Positions 24,901 through 37,921 of a stretch of DNA of 64,000 nucleotides are shown here, piece by piece. Below the pieces are notes generated by a model. It saw only the letters and a list, made by a program, of their open reading frames with translations, made no database searches and was not told the origin of the DNA. The position numbers were made by a program, and so were the translations under genes. Position 1 is the first letter of the stretch. Every line of letters begins with the position of its first letter. This DNA comes from Heracleum sosnowskyi. Lineage: Eukaryota > Streptophyta > Magnoliopsida > Apiales > Apiaceae. Location of the stretch: positions 66,498,564 through 66,562,563 of the forward strand of contig CM061242.1 of NCBI GenBank assembly GCA_030848705.1, written 5' to 3'.

Positions 24901-25164
24901 TTCCTTGTATAGCTCCCTTAGGAGGTAATCGTAATCGGGAGTCCCCTGGTATCTGCTCTAATTCAGGCCCAGACTGCTCCAAATGAAGTTTTTTGCAATT
25001 CTATAAACCCATAGGGTCAAACTACGAGAAAATATCCACAAAATGACCCGCTTCAATTTATCCCCGTTTTCCTTGTATAGCCCCCTTAAGAGGTATACGT
25101 AATCGGGCGTCCCCTGGTATCTGCTCCAATCCAGGCCCGGACTGCTCCAAATGAAGTTTTTTGC
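21977..25164. repeat. 19-mer HOR unit U3 (3,188 bp), daughter of U1
   Basis: Same monomer order as U1 at offset 6,543, and it shares the TCCACTGG variant (near 22,752) found otherwise only in U1. This identifies it as the copy of U1 made by the 6,543-bp event. Confidence 0.92.
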
Positions 25165-28100
25165 AGTTCTATAAATCTATAGGGTCAAACTATGAGAAAA
25201 TATCCACAAAACGACCCGCTTCAATTTAACCCCGCTTTCCTTGTATAGATCCCTTAAGAGGTATACGTAATCGGGCGTCCCCTGGTATCGGCTCCAATTC
25301 AGGTCCGGACAGCTCCAAATGAAGTTTACTGCAATTCTATAAACCCATAGGGTCAAACTACGAGAAAATATCCACAAACGACCCGCTTCAATTTAACCCC
25401 GTTTTCCTTGTATAGATCCCTTAAGAGGTATACGTAATCGGGCGTCCCCTGGTATCGGCTCCAATTCAGGTCCGGACAGCTCCAAATGAAGTTTACTGCA
25501 ATTCTATAAACCCATAGGGTCAAACTACGAGAAAATATCCACAAAATGACCCGCTTCAATTTATCCCCGTTTTCCTTGTATAGCTCCCTTCTGAGGTATA
25601 CATAATCGGGTGTCCCCTGGTATCTGCTCCAATTCAGGTCCAGACAGCTCCAAATTAAGTTTTTTGCAATTCTATAAATCTATAGGGTCAAACTACTAGA
25701 AAATACCCACAAAACCACCCGCTTCAATTTATCCCCGTTTTCCTTGTATAGCTCCCTTAGGAGGTAATCGTAATCGGGAGTCCCCTGGTATCTGCTCCAA
25801 TTCAGGCCCAGACTGCTCCAAATGAAGTTTTTTGCAATTCTATAAACCCGTAGGGTCAAACTACGAGAAAATATCCACAAAATGACCCGCTTCAATTTAT
25901 CCCCGTTTTCCTTGTATAGCCCCCTTAAGAGGTATACGTAATCGGGCGTCCCCTGGTATCTGCTCCAATTCAGGCCCGGACTGCTCCAAATGAAGTTTTT
26001 TGCAATTCTATAAATCTATAGGGTCAAACTACGAGAAAATATCCACAAAACGACCCGCTTCAATTTAACCCCGCTTTCCTTGTATAGATCCCTTAAGAGG
26101 TATACGTAATCGGGCGTCCCCTGGTATCGGCTCCAATTCAGGTCCGGACAGCTCCAAATGAAGTTTACTGCAATTCTATAAACCCATAGGGTCAAACTAC
26201 GAGAAAATATCCACAAACGACCCGCTTCAATTTAACCCCGTTTTCCTTGTATAGATCCCTTAAGAGGTATACGTAATCGGGCGTCCCCTGGTATCGGCTC
26301 CAATTCAGGTCCGGACTGCTCCAAATGAAGTTTTTTGCAATTCTATAAATCTATAGGGTCAAACTACTAGAAAATACCCACAAAACCACCCGCTTCAATT
26401 TATCCCCGTTTTCCTTGTATAGCTCCCTTAGGAGGTAATCGTAATCGGGAGTCCCCTGGTATCTGCTCCAATTCAGGCCCAGACTGCTCCAAATGAAGTT
26501 TTTTGCAATTCTATAAACCCGTAGGGTCAAACTACGAGAAAATATCCACAAAATGACCCGCTTCAATTTATCCCCGTTTTCCTTGTATAGCCCCCTTAAG
26601 AGGTATACGTAATCGGGCGTCCCCTGGTATCTGCTCCAATTCAGGCCCGGACTGCTCCAACTGAAGTTTTTTGCAATTCTATAAATCTATAGGGTCAAAC
26701 TACGAGAAAATATCCACAAAACGACCCGCTTCAATTTAACCCCGCTTTCCTTGTATAGATCCCTTAAGAGGTATACGTAATCGGGCGTCCCCTGGTATCG
26801 GCTCCAATTCAGGTCCGGACAGCTCCAAATGAAGTTTACTGCAATTCTATAAACCCATAGGGTCAAACTACGAGAAAATATCCACAAACGACCCGCTTCA
26901 ATTTAACCCCGTTTTCCTTGTATAGATCCCTTAAGAGGTATACGTAATCGGGCGTCCCCTGGTATCGGCTCCAATTCAGGTCCGGACTGCTCCAAATGAA
27001 GTTTTTTGCAATTCTATAAATCTATAGGGTCAAACTACGAGAAAATATCCACAAAACGACGCGCTTCAATTTAACCCCGCTTTCCTTGTATAGATCCCTT
27101 AAGAGGCATACGTAATCGGGCGTCCCCTGGTATCGGCTCCAATTCAGGTCCGGACAGCTCCAAATGAAGTTTACTGCAATTCTATAAACCCATAGGGTCA
27201 AACTACGAGAAAATATCCACAAACGACCCGCTTCAATTTAACCCCGTTTTCCTTGTATAGATCCCTTAAAAGGTATACGTAATCGGGCGTCCCCTGGTAT
27301 CGGCTCCAATTCAGGTCCGGACAGCTCCAAATGAAGTTTACTGCAATTCTATAAACCCATAGGGTCAAACTACGAGAAAATATCCACAAAACGACCCGCT
27401 TCAATTTATCCCCGTTTTCCATGTATAGCTCCCTTAAGAGGTATACGTAATCGGGCGTCCCCTGGTATCGGCTCCAATTCAGGCCCGTACTGCTCCAAAT
27501 GAAGTTTTTTGCAATTCTATAAACCTATAGGGTCAAACTACTAGAAAATACCCACAAAACGACTCGCTTCAATTTATCCCCGTTTTCCTTGTATAGCTCC
27601 CTTCAGAGGTATACGTAATCGGGCGTCCCCTGGTATCTGCTCCAATTTTGGCCCGGACTGCTCCAAATGAAGTTTTTTGCAATTCTATAAACCCATAGGG
27701 TCAAACTACGAGAAAATATCCATAAAACGACCCGCTTCAATTTATCCCCGTTTTCCTTGTCTAGCTCCCTTCAAAGGTATACGTAATCGGGCGTCCCCTG
27801 GTATCTGCTCCAATTCAGGTCCAGACTGCTCCAAATGAAGTTTTTTACAATTCTATAAACCCATAGGGTCAAACTACGAGAAAATATCCACAAAATGACC
27901 CGCTTCAATTTATCCCCGTTTTCCTTGTATAGCTCCCTTCTAAGGTATACATAATCGGGTGTCCCCTGGTATCTGCTCAAATTCAGGTCCAGACAGCTCC
28001 AAATGAAGTTTTTTGCAATTCTATAAACATATAGGGTCAAACTACTAGAAAATACCCACAAAACGACCCGCTTCAATTTATCCCCGTTTTCCTTGTATAG

Positions 28101-28352
28101 CTCCCTTAGGAGGTAATCGTAATCGGGAGTCCCCTGGTATCTGCTCTAATTCAGGCCCAGACTGCTCCAAATGAAGTTTTTTGCAATTCTATAAACCCAT
28201 AGGGTCAAACTACGAGAAAATATCCACAAAATGACCCGCTTCAATTTATCCCCGTTTTCCTTGTATAGCCCCCTTAAGAGGTATACGTAATCGGGCGTCC
28301 CCTGGTATCTGCTCCAATTCAGGCCGGGACTACTCCAAATGAAGTTTTTTGC
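25165..28352. repeat. 19-mer HOR unit U4 (3,188 bp), daughter of U2
   Basis: Follows U3 at offset 3,188 and shares GCTCCAACTGAAG (near 26,655) with U2. Unlike U2 it is complete for 19 monomers. Its last C monomer ends with GGCCGGGACTACTCC, the form typical of the next block, so exchange with the V block is likely at about 28.3 kb. Confidence 0.9.
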
Positions 28353-30869
28353 AATTCTATAAATCTATAGGGTCAAACTACGAGAAAATATCCACAAAAC
28401 GACCCGCTTCGATTTAACCCCGCTTTCCTTGTATAGATCCCTTAAGAGGTATACGTAATCGGGCGTCCCCTGGTATCGGCTCCAATTCAGGTCCGGACAG
28501 CTCCAAATGAAGTTTACTGCAATTCTATAAACCCATAGGGTCAAACTACAAGAAAATATCCACAAAACGACCCGCTTCAATTTATCCCCGTTTTCCATGT
28601 ATAGCTCCCTTAAGAGGTATACGTAATCGGGCGTCCCCTGGTATCGGCTCCAATTCAGGCCCGTACTGCTCCAAATGAAGTTTTTTGCAATTCTATAAAC
28701 CTTAGGGTCAAACTAATAGAAAATACCCACAAAACGACTCGCTTCAATTTATCCCCGTTTTCCTTGTATAGCTCCCTTCAGAGGTATACGTAATCGGGCG
28801 TCCCCTGGTATCTGCTCCAATTCAGGTCCAGACTGCTCCAAATGAAGTTTTTTGCAATTCTATAAACCCATAGGGTCAAACTACGAGAAAATATCCATAA
28901 AACGACCCGCTTTAATTTATCCCCGTTTTCCTTGTCTAGCTCCCTTCAGAGGTATACGTAATCGGGCGTCCCCTGGTATCTGCTCCAATTCAGGTCTAGA
29001 CTGCTCCAAATGAAGTTTTTTACAATTCTATAAACCTATAGGGTCAAACTACGAGAAAATATCCACAAAATGACCCGCTTCAATTTACCCCCGTTTTCCT
29101 TGTATAGCTCCCTTCTGAGGTATACATAATCGGGTGTCCCCTGGTATCTGCTCAAATTCAGGTCTAGACAGCTCCAAATGAAGTTTTTTGCAATTCTATA
29201 AACCTATAGGGTCAAACTACTAGAAAATACCCACAAAACAACCCGCTTCAATTTATCCCCGTTTTCCTTGTATAGCTCCCTTAGGAGGTAATCGTAATCG
29301 GGAGTCCCCTGGTATCTGCTCCAATTCAGGCCCAGACTGCTCCAAATGAAGTTTTTTGCAATTCTATAAACCCATAGGGTCAAACTACGTGAAAATATCC
29401 ACAAAATGACCCGCTTCAATTTATCCCCGTTTTCCTTGTATAGCCCCCTTAAGAGGTATACGTAATCGGGCGTCCCCTGGTATCTACTCCAATTCAGGCC
29501 CGGACTGCTCCAAATGAAGTTTTTTGCAATTCTATAAATCTATAGGGTCAAACTACGAGAAAATATCTACAAAACGACCCGCTTCGATTTAACCCCGCTT
29601 TCCTTGTATAGATCCCTTAAGAGGTATACGTAATCGGGCGTCCCCGGGTATCGGCTCCAATTCAGGTCCGAACAGCTCCAAATGAAGTTTACTGCAATTC
29701 TATAAACCCATAGGGTCAAACTACAAGAAAATATCCACAAACGACCCGCTTCAATTTAACCCCGTTTTCCTTGTATAGATCCCTTAAGAGGTATACGTAA
29801 TCGGGCGTCCCCTGGTATCGGCTCCAATTCAGGTCCGGACAAATCCAAATGAAGTTTACTGCAATTCTATAAACCCATAGGGTCAAACTACAAGAAAATA
29901 TCCACAAAACGACCCGCTTCAATTTATCCCCGTTTTCCATGTATAGCTCCCTTAAGAGGTATACGTAATCGGGCGTCCCCTGGTATCGGCTCCAATTCAG
30001 GCCCGTACTGCTCCAAATGAAGTTTTTTGCAATTCTATAAACCTTAGGGTCAAACTACGAGAAAATATCCATAAAACGACCCGCTTCAATTTATCCCCGT
30101 TTTCCTTGTCTAGCTCCCTTCAGAGGTATACGTAATCGGGCGTCCCCTGGTATCTGCTCCAATTCAGGTCCAGACTGCTCCAAATGAAGTTTTTTACAAT
30201 TCTATAAACCCATAGGGTCAAACTACGAGAAAATATCCACAAAATGACCCGCTTCAATTTAACCCCGTTTTCCTTGTATAGATCCCTTAAGAGGTATACG
30301 TAATCGGGCGTCCCCTGGTATCGGCTCCAATTCAGGTCCGGACAGCTCCAAATGAAGTTTACTGCAATTATATAAACCCATAGGGTCAAACTACGAGAAA
30401 ATATCCACAAAATGACCCGCTTCAATTTATCCCCGTTTTCCTTGTATAGCTCCCTTCTAAGGTATACATAATCGGGTGTCCCCTGGTATCTGCTCAAATT
30501 CAGGTCCAGACAGCTCCAAATGAAGTTTTTTGCAATTCTATAAACATATAGGGTCAAACTACTAGAAAATACCCACAAAATGACCCGCTTCAATTTATCC
30601 CCATTTTCCTTGTATAGCTCCCTTAGGAGGTAATCGTAATCGGGAGTCCCCTGGTATCTGCTCTAATTCAGGCCCAGACTGCTCCAAATGAAGTTTTTTG
30701 CAATTCTATAAACCCATAGGGTCAAACTACGAGAAAATATCCACAAAATGACCCGCTTCAATTTATCCTCGTTTTCCTTGTATAGCCCCCTTAAGAGGTA
30801 TACGTAATCGGGCGTCCCCTGGTATCTGCTCCAATTCAGGCCGGGACTACTCCAAATGAAGTTTTTTGC
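28353..30869. repeat. 14-mer HOR family, copy V1 with one extra monomer (2,517 bp)
   Basis: Starts with a D monomer carrying CTTCGATTT. Fifteen monomers with three single-base deletions give 2,517 bp. Its second half differs from V2-V4: it contains two further E-like monomers (29,696 and near 30,265). A run of three in-frame monomers here produces the longest minus-strand open frame of the window (30,120-30,593). Confidence 0.85.
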
Positions 30870-33219
30870 AATTCTATAAATCTATAGGGTCAAACTACGA
30901 GAAAATATCCACAAAACGACCCGCTTCGATTTAACCCCGCTTTCCTTGTATAGATCCCTTAAGAGGTATACGTAATCGGGCGTCCCTTGGTATCGGCTCC
31001 AATTCAGGTCCGGACAGCTCCAAATGAAGTTTACTGCAATTCTATAAACCCATAGGGTCAAACTACAAGAAAATATCCACAAAACGACCCGCTTCAATTT
31101 ATCCCCGTTTTCCATGTATAGCTCCCTTAAGAGGTATACGTAATCGGGCGTCCCCTGGTATCGGCTCCAATTCAGGCCCGTACTGCTCCAAATGAAGTTT
31201 TTTGCAATTCTATAAACCTTAGGGTCAAACTAATAGAAAATACCCACAAAACGACTCGCTTCAATTTATCCCCGTTTTCCTTGTATAGCTCCCTTCAGAG
31301 GTATACGTAATCGGGCGTCCCCTGGTATCTGCTCCAATTCAGGTCCAGACTGCTCCAAATGAAGTTTTTTGCAATTCTATAAACCCATAGGGTCAAACTA
31401 CGAGAAAATATCCATAAAATGACCCGCTTCAATTTATCCCCGTTTTCCTTGTCTAGCTCCCTTCAAAGGTATACGTAATCGGGCGTCCCCTGGTATCTGC
31501 TCCAATTCAGGTCCAGACTGCTCCAAATGAAGTTTTTTACAATTCTATAAACCTATAGGGTCAAACTACGAGAAAATATCCACAAAATGACCCGCTTCAA
31601 TTTACCCCCGTTTTCCTTGTATAGCTCCCTTCTGAGGTATACATAATCGGGTGTCCCCTGGTATCTGCTCAAATTCAGGTCCAGACAGCTCCAAATGAAG
31701 TTTTTTGCAATTCTATAAACCTATAGGGTCAAACTACTAGAAAATACCCACAAAACGACCCGCTTCAATTTATCCCCGTTTTCCTTGTATAGCTCCCTTA
31801 GGAGGTAATCGTAATCGGGAGTCCCCTGGTATCTGCTCCAATTCAGGCCCAGACTGCTCCAAATGAAGTTTTTTGCAATTCTATAAACCCATAGGGTCAA
31901 ACTATGTGAAAATATCCACAAAATGACCCGCTTCAATTTATCCCCGTTTTCCTTGTATAGCCCCCTTAAGAGGTATATGTAATCGGGCGTCCCCTGGTAT
32001 CTGCTCCAATTCAGGCCCGGACTGCTCCAAATGAAGTTTTTTGCAATTCTATAAATCTATAGGGTCAAACTACGAGAAAATATCCACAAAACGACCCGCT
32101 TCAATTTAACCCCGTTTTCCTTGTATAGATCCCTTAAGAGGCATACGTAATCGGGCGTCCCCTGGTATCGGCTCCAATTCAGGTCCGGACAGCTTCAAAT
32201 GAAGTTTACTGCAATTCTATAAACCCATAGGGTCAAACTACGAGAAAATATCCACAAAACGACCCGCTTCAATTTATCCCCGTTTTCCATGTATAGCTCC
32301 CTTAAGAGGTATACGTAATCGGGCGTCCCCTGGTATCGGCTCCAATTCAGGCCCGTACTGCTCCAAATGAAGTTTTTTGCAATTCTATAAACCTATAGGG
32401 TCAAACTACTAGAAAATACCCACAAAACGACTCGCTTCAATTTATCCCCGTTTTCCTTGTATAGCTCCCTTCAGAGGTATACGTAATCGGGCGTCCCCTG
32501 GTATCTGCTCCAATTTTGGCCCGGACTGCTCCAAATGAAGTTTTTTGCAATTCTATAAACCCATAGGGTCAAACTACGAGAAAATATCCATAAAACGACC
32601 CGCTTCAATTTATCCCCGTTTTCCTTGTCTAGCTCCCTTCAAAGGTATACGTAATCGGGCGTCCCCTGGTATCTGCTTCAATTCAGGTCCAGACTGCTCC
32701 AAATGAAGTTTTTTACAATTCTATAAACCCATAGGGTCAAACTCGAGAAAATATCCACAAAATGACCCGCTTCAATTTATCCCCGTTTTCCTTGTATAGC
32801 TCCCTTCTAAGGTATACATAATCGGGTGTCCCCTGGTATCTGCTCAAATTCAGGTCCAGACAGCTCCAAATGAAGTTTTTTGCAATTCTATAAACATATA
32901 GGGTCAAACTACTAGAAAATACCCACAAAACGACCCGCTTCAATTTATCCCCGTTTTCCTTGTATAGCTCCCTTAGGAGGTAATCGTAATCGGGAGTCCC
33001 CTGGTATCTGCTCTAATTCAGGCCCAGACTGCTCCAAATGAAGTTTTTTGCAATTCTATAAACCCATAGGGTCAAACTACGAGAAAATATCCACAAAATG
33101 ACCCGCTTCAATTTATCCCCGTTTTCCTTGTATAGCCCCCTTAAGAGGTATACGTAATCGGGCGTCCCCTGGTATCTGCTCCAATTCAGGCCGGGACTAC
33201 TCCAAATGAAGTTTTTTGC
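30870..33219. repeat. 14-mer HOR copy V2 (2,350 bp)
   Basis: Same order as V3 and V4. It is one base shorter because AAACTACGAG reads AAACTCGAG near 32,740. Other private changes are CTATGTGAA near 31,904 and GGTATATGT near 31,972. Confidence 0.88.
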
Positions 33220-35570
33220 AATTCTATAAATCTATAGGGTCAAACTACGAGAAAATATCCACAAAACGACCCGCTTCGATTTAACCCCGCTTTCCTTGTA
33301 TAGATCCCTTAAGAGGTATACGTAATCGGGCGTCCCCTGGTATCGGCTCCAATTCAGGTCCGGACAGCTCCAAATGAAGTTTACTGCAATTCTATAAACC
33401 CATAGGGTCAAACTACAAGAAAATATCCACAAAACGACCCGCTTCAATTTATCCCCGTTTTCCATGTATAGCTCCCTTAAGAGGTATACGTAATCGGGCG
33501 TCCCCTGGTATCGGCTCCAATTCAGGCCCGTACTGCTCCAAATGAAGTTTTTTGCAATTCTATAAACCTTAGGGTCAAACTAATAGAAAATACCCACAAA
33601 ACGACTCGCTTCAATTTATCCCCGTTTTCCTTGTATAGCTCCCTTCAGAGGTATACGTAATCGGGCGTCCCCTGGTATCTGCTCCAATTCAGGTCCAGAC
33701 TGCTCCAAATGAAGTTTTTTGCAATTCTATAAACCCATAGGGTCAAACTACGAGAAAATATCCATAAAATGACCCGCTTCAATTTATCCCCGTTTTCCTT
33801 GTCTAGCTCCCTTCAGAGGTATACGTAATCGGGCGTCCCCTGGTATCTGCTCCAATTCAGGTCCAGACTGCTCCAAATGAAGTTTTTTACAATTCTATAA
33901 ACCTATAGGGTCAAACTACGAGAAAATATCCACAAAATGACCCGCTTCAATTTACCCCCGTTTTCCTTGTATAGCTCCCTTCTGAGGTATACATAATCGG
34001 GTGTCCCCTGGTATCTGCTCAAATTCAGGTCCAGACAGCTCCAAATGAAGTTTTTTGCAATTCTATAAACCTATAGGGTCAAACTACTAGAAAATATCCA
34101 CAAAACGACCCGCTTCAATTTATCCCCGTTTTCCTTGTATAGCTCCCTTAGGAGGTAATCGTAATCGGGAGTCCCCTGGTATCTGCTCCAATTCAGGCCC
34201 AGACTGCTCCAAATGAAGTTTTTTGCAATTCTATAAACCCATAGGGTCAAACTACGTGAAAATATCCACATAATGACCCGCTTCAATTTATCCCCGTTTT
34301 CCTTGTATAGCCCCCTTAAGAGGTATACGTAATCGGGCGTCCCCTGGTATCTGCTCCAATTCAGGCCCGGACTGCTCCAAATGAAGTTTTTTGCAATTCT
34401 ATAAATCTATAGGGTCAAACTACGAGAAAATATCCACAAAACGACCCGCTTCAATTTAACCCCGTTTTCCTTGTATAGATCCCTTAAGAGGCATACGTAA
34501 TCGGGCGTCCCCTGGTATCGGCTCCAATTCAGGTCCGGACAGCTCCAAATGAAGTTTACTGCAATTCTATAAACCCATAGGGTCAAACTACGAGAAAATA
34601 TCCACAAAACGACCCGCTTCAATTTATCCCCGTTTTCCATGTATAGCTCCCTTAAGAGGTATACGTAATTGGGCGTCCCCTGGTATCGGCTCCAATTCAG
34701 GCCCGTACTGCTCCAAATGAAGTTTTTTGCAATTCTATAAACCTATAGGGTCAAACTACTAGAAAATACCCACAAAACGACTCGCTTCAATTTATCCCCG
34801 TTTTCCTTGTATAGCTCCCTTCAGAGGTATACGTAATCGGGCGTCCCCTGGTATCTGCTCCAATTTTGGCCCGGACTGCTCCAAATGAAGTTTTTTGCAA
34901 TTCTATAAACCCATAGGGTCAAACTACGAGAAAATATCCATAAAACGACCCGCTTCAATTTATCCCCGTTTTCCTTGTCTAGCTCCCTTCAAAGGTATAC
35001 GTAATCGGGCGTCCCCTGGTATCTGCTCCAATTCAGGTCCAGACTGCTCCAAATGAAGTTTTTTACAATTCTATAAACCCATAGGGACAAACTAAGAGAA
35101 AATATCCACAAAATGACCCGCTTCAATTTATCCCTGTTTTCCTTGTATAGCTCCCTTCTAAGGTATACATAATCGGGTGTCCCCTGGTATCTGCTCAAAT
35201 TCAGGTCCAGACAGCTCCAAATGAAGTTTTTTGCAATTCTATAAACATATAGGGTCAAACTACTAGAAAATACCCACAAAACGACCCCCTTCAATTTATC
35301 CCCGTTTTCCTTGTATAGCTCCCTTAGGAGGTAATCGTAATCGGGAGTCCCCTGGTATCTGCTCTAATTCAGGCCCAGACTGCTCCAAATGAAGTTTTTT
35401 GCAATTCTATAAACCCATAGGGTCAAACTACGAGAAAATATCCACAAAATGACCTGCTTCAATTTATCCCCGTTTTCCTTGTATAGCCCCCTTAAGAGGT
35501 ATACGTAATCGGGCGTCCCCTGGTATCTGCTCCAATTCAGGCCGGGACTACTCCAAATGAAGTTTTTTGC
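33220..35570. repeat. 14-mer HOR copy V3 (2,351 bp), best reference copy
   Basis: Monomer starts are 33,220 D, 33,388 G, 33,556 H, 33,723 F, 33,891 A, 34,059 B, 34,227 C, 34,395 D, 34,563 G, 34,731 H, 34,899 F, 35,067 A, 35,235 B and 35,403 C. The unit is thus two heptamers in the order D-G-H-F-A-B-C, 1,175 bp from D to D, that have diverged: CTTCGATTT and ACCTTAGGG in the first, GGCATACGT and CAATTTTGG in the second. Confidence 0.9.
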
Positions 35571-37921
35571 AATTCTATAAATCTATAGGGTCAAACTACG
35601 AGAAAATATCCACAAAACGACCCGCTTCGATTTAACCCCGCTTTCCTTGTATAGATCCCTTAAGAGGTATACGTAATCGGGCGTCCCCTGGTATCGGCTC
35701 CAATTCAGGTCCGGACAGCTCCAAATGAAGTTTACTGCAATTCTATAAACCCATAGGGTCAAACTACAAGAAAATATCCACAAAACGACCCGCTTCAATT
35801 TATCCCCGTTTTCCATGTATAGCTCCCTTAAGAGGTATACGTAATCGGGCGTCCCCTGGTATCGGCTCCAATTCAGGCCCGTACTGCTCCAAATGAAGTT
35901 TTTTGCAATTCTATAAACCTTAGGGTCAAACTAATAGAAAATACCCACAAAACGACTCGCTTCAATTTATCCCCGTTTTCCTTGTATAGCTCCCTTCAGA
36001 GGTATACGTAATCGGGCGTCCCCTGGTATCTGCTCCAATTCAGGTCCAGACTGCTCCAAATGAAGTTTTTTGCAATTCTATAAACCCATAGGGTCAAACT
36101 ACGAGAAAATATCCATAAAACGACCCGCTTCAATTTATCCCCGTTTTCCTTGTCTAGCTCCCTTCAGAGGTATACGTAATCGGGCGTCCCCTGGTATCTG
36201 CTCCAATTCAGGTCCAGACTGCTCCAAATGAAGTTTTTTACAATTCTATAAACCTATAGGGTCAAACTACGAGAAAATATCCACAAAATGACCCGCTTCA
36301 ATTTACCCCCGTTTTCCTTGTATAGCTCCCTTCTGAGGTATACATAATCGGGTGTCCCCTGGTATCTGCTCAAATTCAGGTCCAGACAGCTCCAAATGAA
36401 GTTTTTTGCAATTCTATAAACCTATAGGGTCAAACTACTAGAAAATACCCACAAAACGACCCGCTTCAATTTATCCCCGTTTTCCTTGTATAGCTCCCTT
36501 AGGAGGTAATCGTAATCGGGAGTCCCCTGGTATCTGCTCCAATTCAGGCCCAGACTGCTCCAAATGAAGTTTTTTGCAATTCTATAAACCCATAGGGTCA
36601 AACTACGTGAAAATATCCACAAAATGACCCGCTTCAATTTATCCCCGTTTTCCTTGTATAGCCCCCTTAAGAGGTATACGTAATCGGGCGTCCCCTGGTA
36701 TCTGCTCCAATTCAGGCCCGGACTGCTCCAAATGAAGTTTTTTGCAATTCTATAAATCTATAGGGTCAAACTACGAGAAAATATCCACAAAACGACCCGC
36801 TTCAATTTAACCCCGTTTTCCTTGTATAGATCCCTTAAGAGGCATACGTAATCGGGCGTCCCCTGGTATCGGCTCCAATTCAGGTCCGGACAGCTCCAAA
36901 TGAAGTTTACTGCAATTCTATAAACCCATAGGGTCAAACTACGAGAAAATATCCACAAAACGACCCGCTTCAATTTATCCCCGTTTTCCATGTATAGCTC
37001 CCTTAAGAGGTATACGTAATCGGGCGTCCCCTGGTATCGGCTCCAATTCAGGCCCGTACTGCTCCAAATGAAGTTTTTTGCAATTCTATAAACCTATAGG
37101 GTCAAACTACTAGAAAATACCCACAAAACGACTCGCTTCAATTTATCCCCGTTTTCCTTGTATAGCTCCCTTCAGAGGTATACGTAATCGGGCGTCCCCT
37201 GGTATCTGCTCCAATTTTGGCCCGGACTGCTCCAAATGAAGTTTTTTGCAATTCTATAAACCCATAGGGTCAAACTACGAGAAAATATCCATAAAACGAC
37301 CCGCTTCAATTTATCCCCGTTTTCCTTGTCTAGCTCCCTTCAAAGGTATACGTAATCGGGCGTCCCCTGGTATCTGCTCCAATTCAGGTCCAGACTGCTC
37401 CAAATGAAGTTTTTTACAATTCTATAAACCCATAGGGAGAAACTACGAGAAAATATCCACAAAATGACCCGCTTCAATTTATCCCTGTTTTCCTTGTATA
37501 GCTCCCTTCTAAGGTATACATAATCGGGTGTCCCCTGGTATCTGCTCAAATTCAGGTCCAGACAGCTCCAAATGAAGTTTTTTGCAATTCTATAAACATA
37601 TAGGGTCAAACTACTAGAAAATACCCACAAAACGACCCGCTTCAATTTATCCCCGTTTTCCTTGTATAGCTCCCTTAGGAGGTAATCGTAATCGGGAGTC
37701 CCCTGGTATCTGCTCTAATTCAGGCCCAGACTGCTCCAAATGAAGTTTTTTGCAATTCTATAAACCCATAGGGTCAAACTACGAGAAAATATCCACAAAA
37801 TGACCCGCTTCAATTTATCCCCGTTTTCCTTGTATAGCCCCCTTAAGAGGTATACGTAATCGGGCGTCCCCTGGTATCTGCTCCAATTCAGGCCGGGACT
37901 ACTCCAAATGAAGTTTTTTGC
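35571..37921. repeat. 14-mer HOR copy V4 (2,351 bp)
   Basis: Matches V3 at offset 2,351. Private differences include ATAGGGAGAAACTACG near 37,434, at the same site where V3 has ATAGGGACAAACTAAG. Confidence 0.9.

Noticed and set aside
30120..30593. Longest open frame (157 codons, minus strand), spanning almost three monomers
   Set aside because: It exists only because three 168-bp monomers without CTATAG stops happen to be adjacent in V1; the other V copies break it. There is no sign of selection on the frame.
33556..33722. TTAGGG in ACCTTAGGGTC as an interstitial telomere repeat
   Set aside because: A single hexamer arising from a one-base deletion in CCTATAGGG; it is never in tandem.
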